A stretch of 64,000 nt of DNA, from positions 4,592,690-4,656,689 of the forward strand of contig NZ_LT840184.1 in the NCBI RefSeq assembly GCF_900177425.1, read 5' to 3'. Position 1 is the stretch's first letter; every line of letters begins with the position of its first letter. The position numbers and the translations under genes are program-made. Under the pieces are notes generated by a model. The model was not told where the DNA came from. It ran no database searches and saw nothing but the letters and a program-made list of their open reading frames with translations. This DNA is from Paenibacillus uliginis N3/975. GTDB lineage: Bacteria; Bacillota; Bacilli; Paenibacillales; Paenibacillaceae. Positions 61,922-64,000 of the stretch are shown here, in pieces.

Positions 61922-62058
61922 TACACTTCCTTGCTTGAATCATAACGCTGTCATGATTCGTAATCTGCTTTTCTTATCATATCACAATCTTTCATTCACT
62001 TACGATTTATCGCCTTGTACAGAAAGGCGATTCCTACCGACAACTCGGTCTGATCAAC

Positions 62059-62094
62059 GAAAAGGAACCCAAGGTTGTATATACCCCAGGTTCC
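62059..62094 (-). terminator. terminator after helD
   Basis: GGAACC...GGTTCC hairpin with an inner GGT / ACC pair, followed by TTTTCG on the minus strand. Confidence 0.7.
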
Positions 62095-62144
62095 ATTATA
62101 TAGCGCAGCAAAACATATTTACTTTAGGTAGCCAAACCTAACAA

Positions 62145-64000
62145 TTAGACACCATCCGGCCATCCCTGAGATGCGATCTCAGGTTGTTCTGGCACGACAT
62201 AGGAAGGAAGCTGTTCCCCATGCAGCAGCCATAACTCATGCAATGCACGCGTACAGCCAACATACATGAGCTTGGCGTCCCATGCTTTTTCCGCATAGTG
62301 AGCGCTGTCCGCGTCGGCAACGATAACGGCATCAAATTCGAGTCCTTTGGAGAGGTATACCGGAAGCACAGATATCCCCCCCTGATATGTTTGCTTGCTT
62401 CCATCTATCAAATGAAGTTCAGGCCACTCGGTCGCGAGCAGTTCGTGGAGCTCCTTCGCTTCCCGGAGTGTACGCGTCAAGATCGAAACGGTCCGGTAGT
62501 TCCCCTTCGAGAGGAGATGACGCAGTGCACGGCGGAGATCCTTCTCTCTGTCAGCGGCCCCGTTATAGCGTACAAGCCGTACAGCATCTCCGCTTCGGAA
62601 GACAGGCACGGCAAGCAGATCACTCCCCACACCTTTTTCCAGTATGCCATTTGCAAATTCTATAATCTCCATCGTAGAGCGATAGCTTCGCGTCAATGCA
62701 AAGTAGGCTCTGCTCTCGGGTTCAAATAATGTACTCATCTCTTCCCAGGCATGAACGCCCCGGTAGGCATGGATACCCTGCGACAGATCTCCTAATATCG
62801 TAAAGGAATGCCCCCTTACGAAGCGATCCAGAAGTGCAACCTGGAACGGAGAGAAATCCTGTGCCTCATCAATGACGATATGGTCAAATCTCTGTTCACC
62901 CGTAATTTCATTCATCAAACAATGGAAATAAAGCAGCGGTGTAAGATCCTCTTCCCGAACTACGTTTTTCTTCAGATCCTTACGGGTGGAGTTCAACACT
63001 TCACTCGGAATTTCTGACTCAAACTCCTCAGACCACAGTCCGTTTATTTTGGCAGCGCCAAACAACTGCTTATACAGCACTAGCGGTTCGAATTTCGGCC
63101 ACTTGCTTCCATAGGATTTTTCCCGCCCAGCGGCTTTTTTCTTTCGCTCCTTCATAACGGCCTGAGAAGGCGACTTTTTCAGTTCCATCTCTACCCATCG
63201 GTGCAGTCGGGCAAGGACCCGTTCTTTCCGCTTGGCAAGAGGATACGGTTTATACTCTTCGTTGAACCACTCAGCTATCGTTTCACGACGCAGGACAGCT
63301 CCATCCCATGGCGAAAAGTCTCCCTCTGGCAGCGCAGATTGTTCAAGCTGCTCAACACAGCGTTCAATCAGATTCATCAGTCTAAGAGAGCCTTTATAAC
63401 GACCGCGGACATCATCGTTAATATCTGGAGTTCCCTGCCCCGTATCTGTCTCGAACCAGAAGGCAAGTGTTTCCGATGCATCACTAGGCGTCATGCTTAC
63501 ATCCAGAAGTTCGGATGCCCAATCAGCAAACGTCCGCTGCTGAATATCACCCACACCGAGCTCAGGAAGCACATCGGATATGTAGTCCAGGAACATATGG
63601 TTAGGAGCAAAAATAATCATCTTCTCCGCCGAAACCTGTTCCTTATACTGATACAGTAAAAAGGCCAAACGGTGCAGCGCCACAGTTGTCTTTCCACTAC
63701 CTGCTACCCCTTGGATGATCAGGGCCGTGTTCTTGGCCGCGCGGATAATTTTGTCCTGCTCGGCCTGAATCGTAGATACGATATCCCTAAGCCGGTTATC
63801 CTTGTTTTCACCAAGGCGGTAGACGAGAAATTCGTCCGACACGGCGGGACCCCCGCTTTCACGGTTGTATGTATCGGATACACGCTCCAGAATTTGCTTG
63901 CGGATAACGACATTTCGTTTCAAGTATACCAAGCCTTCGACCAGACCTTCAGGCGCTTCATATGAGGCGGGATCACTGCCACCTGTAAATGAATAGAACA
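62145..64000 (-). CDS. helD: HelD, RNA polymerase-recycling helicase-like protein (cut by window edge)
   Basis: UvrD/Rep-like superfamily 1 ATPase that removes stalled RNA polymerase from DNA. The 5' end lies beyond the right edge; about 618 C-terminal codons are visible. Walker A is QGVAGSGKTTVALHRLAFLL, Walker B VIDEAQDFSPFQ, then GDLSQGIHAYRG and VADADSAHYAEKAWDAKLMY with VGCTRALHELWLLHGE. The N-terminal coiled coil is mostly outside. The start cannot be given. Confidence 0.9.
   Translation of the reverse strand, partial: FYSFTGGSDPASYEAPEGLVEGLVYLKRNVVIRKQILERVSDTYNRESGGPAVSDEFLVYRLGENKDNRLRDIVSTIQAEQDKIIRAAKNTALIIQGVAGSGKTTVALHRLAFLLYQYKEQVSAEKMIIFAPNHMFLDYISDVLPELGVGDIQQRTFADWASELLDVSMTPSDASETLAFWFETDTGQGTPDINDDVRGRYKGSLRLMNLIERCVEQLEQSALPEGDFSPWDGAVLRRETIAEWFNEEYKPYPLAKRKERVLARLHRWVEMELKKSPSQAVMKERKKKAAGREKSYGSKWPKFEPLVLYKQLFGAAKINGLWSEEFESEIPSEVLNSTRKDLKKNVVREEDLTPLLYFHCLMNEITGEQRFDHIVIDEAQDFSPFQVALLDRFVRGHSFTILGDLSQGIHAYRGVHAWEEMSTLFEPESRAYFALTRSYRSTMEIIEFANGILEKGVGSDLLAVPVFRSGDAVRLVRYNGAADREKDLRRALRHLLSKGNYRTVSILTRTLREAKELHELLATEWPELHLIDGSKQTYQGGISVLPVYLSKGLEFDAVIVADADSAHYAEKAWDAKLMYVGCTRALHELWLLHGEQLPSYVVPEQPEIASQGWPDGV

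Noticed and set aside
1..64000. CRISPR arrays, rRNA, tRNA, replication origin, intact insertion sequences
   Set aside because: Looked for on both strands by eye; no repeat-spacer pattern, rRNA or tRNA sequence, DnaA-box cluster or intact transposase gene was seen.

Overview
The window looks like a chromosomal segment of a Paenibacillus-type Firmicute (Bacillales). The protein families, AAGGAG-type ribosome binding sites, RAT antitermination, T-box control, an ECF sigma-W-type promoter and the yrv/yrr gene order around alaS all point that way. The species cannot be named from the sequence alone.

Layout. 0-24 kb is housekeeping and carbohydrate metabolism: a type I pullulanase (cut by the left edge), the glcT / ptsG-ptsH-ptsI glucose PTS locus with a RAT/terminator switch, a yuaF-floT flotillin operon, an iron alcohol dehydrogenase, a galK-galE-galT operon with a divergent AraC regulator, then an aldo/keto reductase, a sirtuin, a HAD phosphatase, a membrane acyltransferase, ilvD, a polysaccharide deacetylase and an AI-2E family permease. 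24-39.5 kb is a block related to the Bacillus subtilis yrv/yrr region: a class B PBP, a chemotaxis receptor, trhP2-trhP1-mltG, two DUF1292 genes, ruvX, ireB, alaS with an alanine T-box, yrrI, a zinc-ribbon protein, yrrD and the cysteine desulfurase yrvO.

39.46-44.57 kb is a decayed integrated element. It is bounded by a 14-bp direct repeat identical to the 3' end of cymR, and has split cymR from yrvO while leaving both open. It holds a truncated integrase with a lost catalytic Arg, a split WYL/winged-helix pair, a small membrane protein, a secreted protein, duplicated remnants of a short gene, and an HTH repressor with three operators controlling tiny membrane peptides.

Beyond cymR and a divergent mnmA lies a patchy accessory stretch (46.4-55.7 kb): the 5' part of a group II intron behind a terminator, a DUF6530 / MoxR ATPase / vWA cassette read from a promoter buried in a 51-nt dyad, a short-peptide locus, a Fur-controlled ABC exporter, pseudogenes, and an ECF sigma / membrane anti-sigma pair. 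The right end returns to core genes: nrdD-nrdG behind a cobalamin riboswitch and an NrdR-like box, a PCYCGC lipoprotein, two overlapping fluoride channels, rarA and helD (cut by the right edge).

The best candidates for something new are the cymR-3'-end element with its repressor/peptide module, the MoxR-vWA-DUF6530 cassette with its dyad promoter, and the combined regulatory region of nrdDG.
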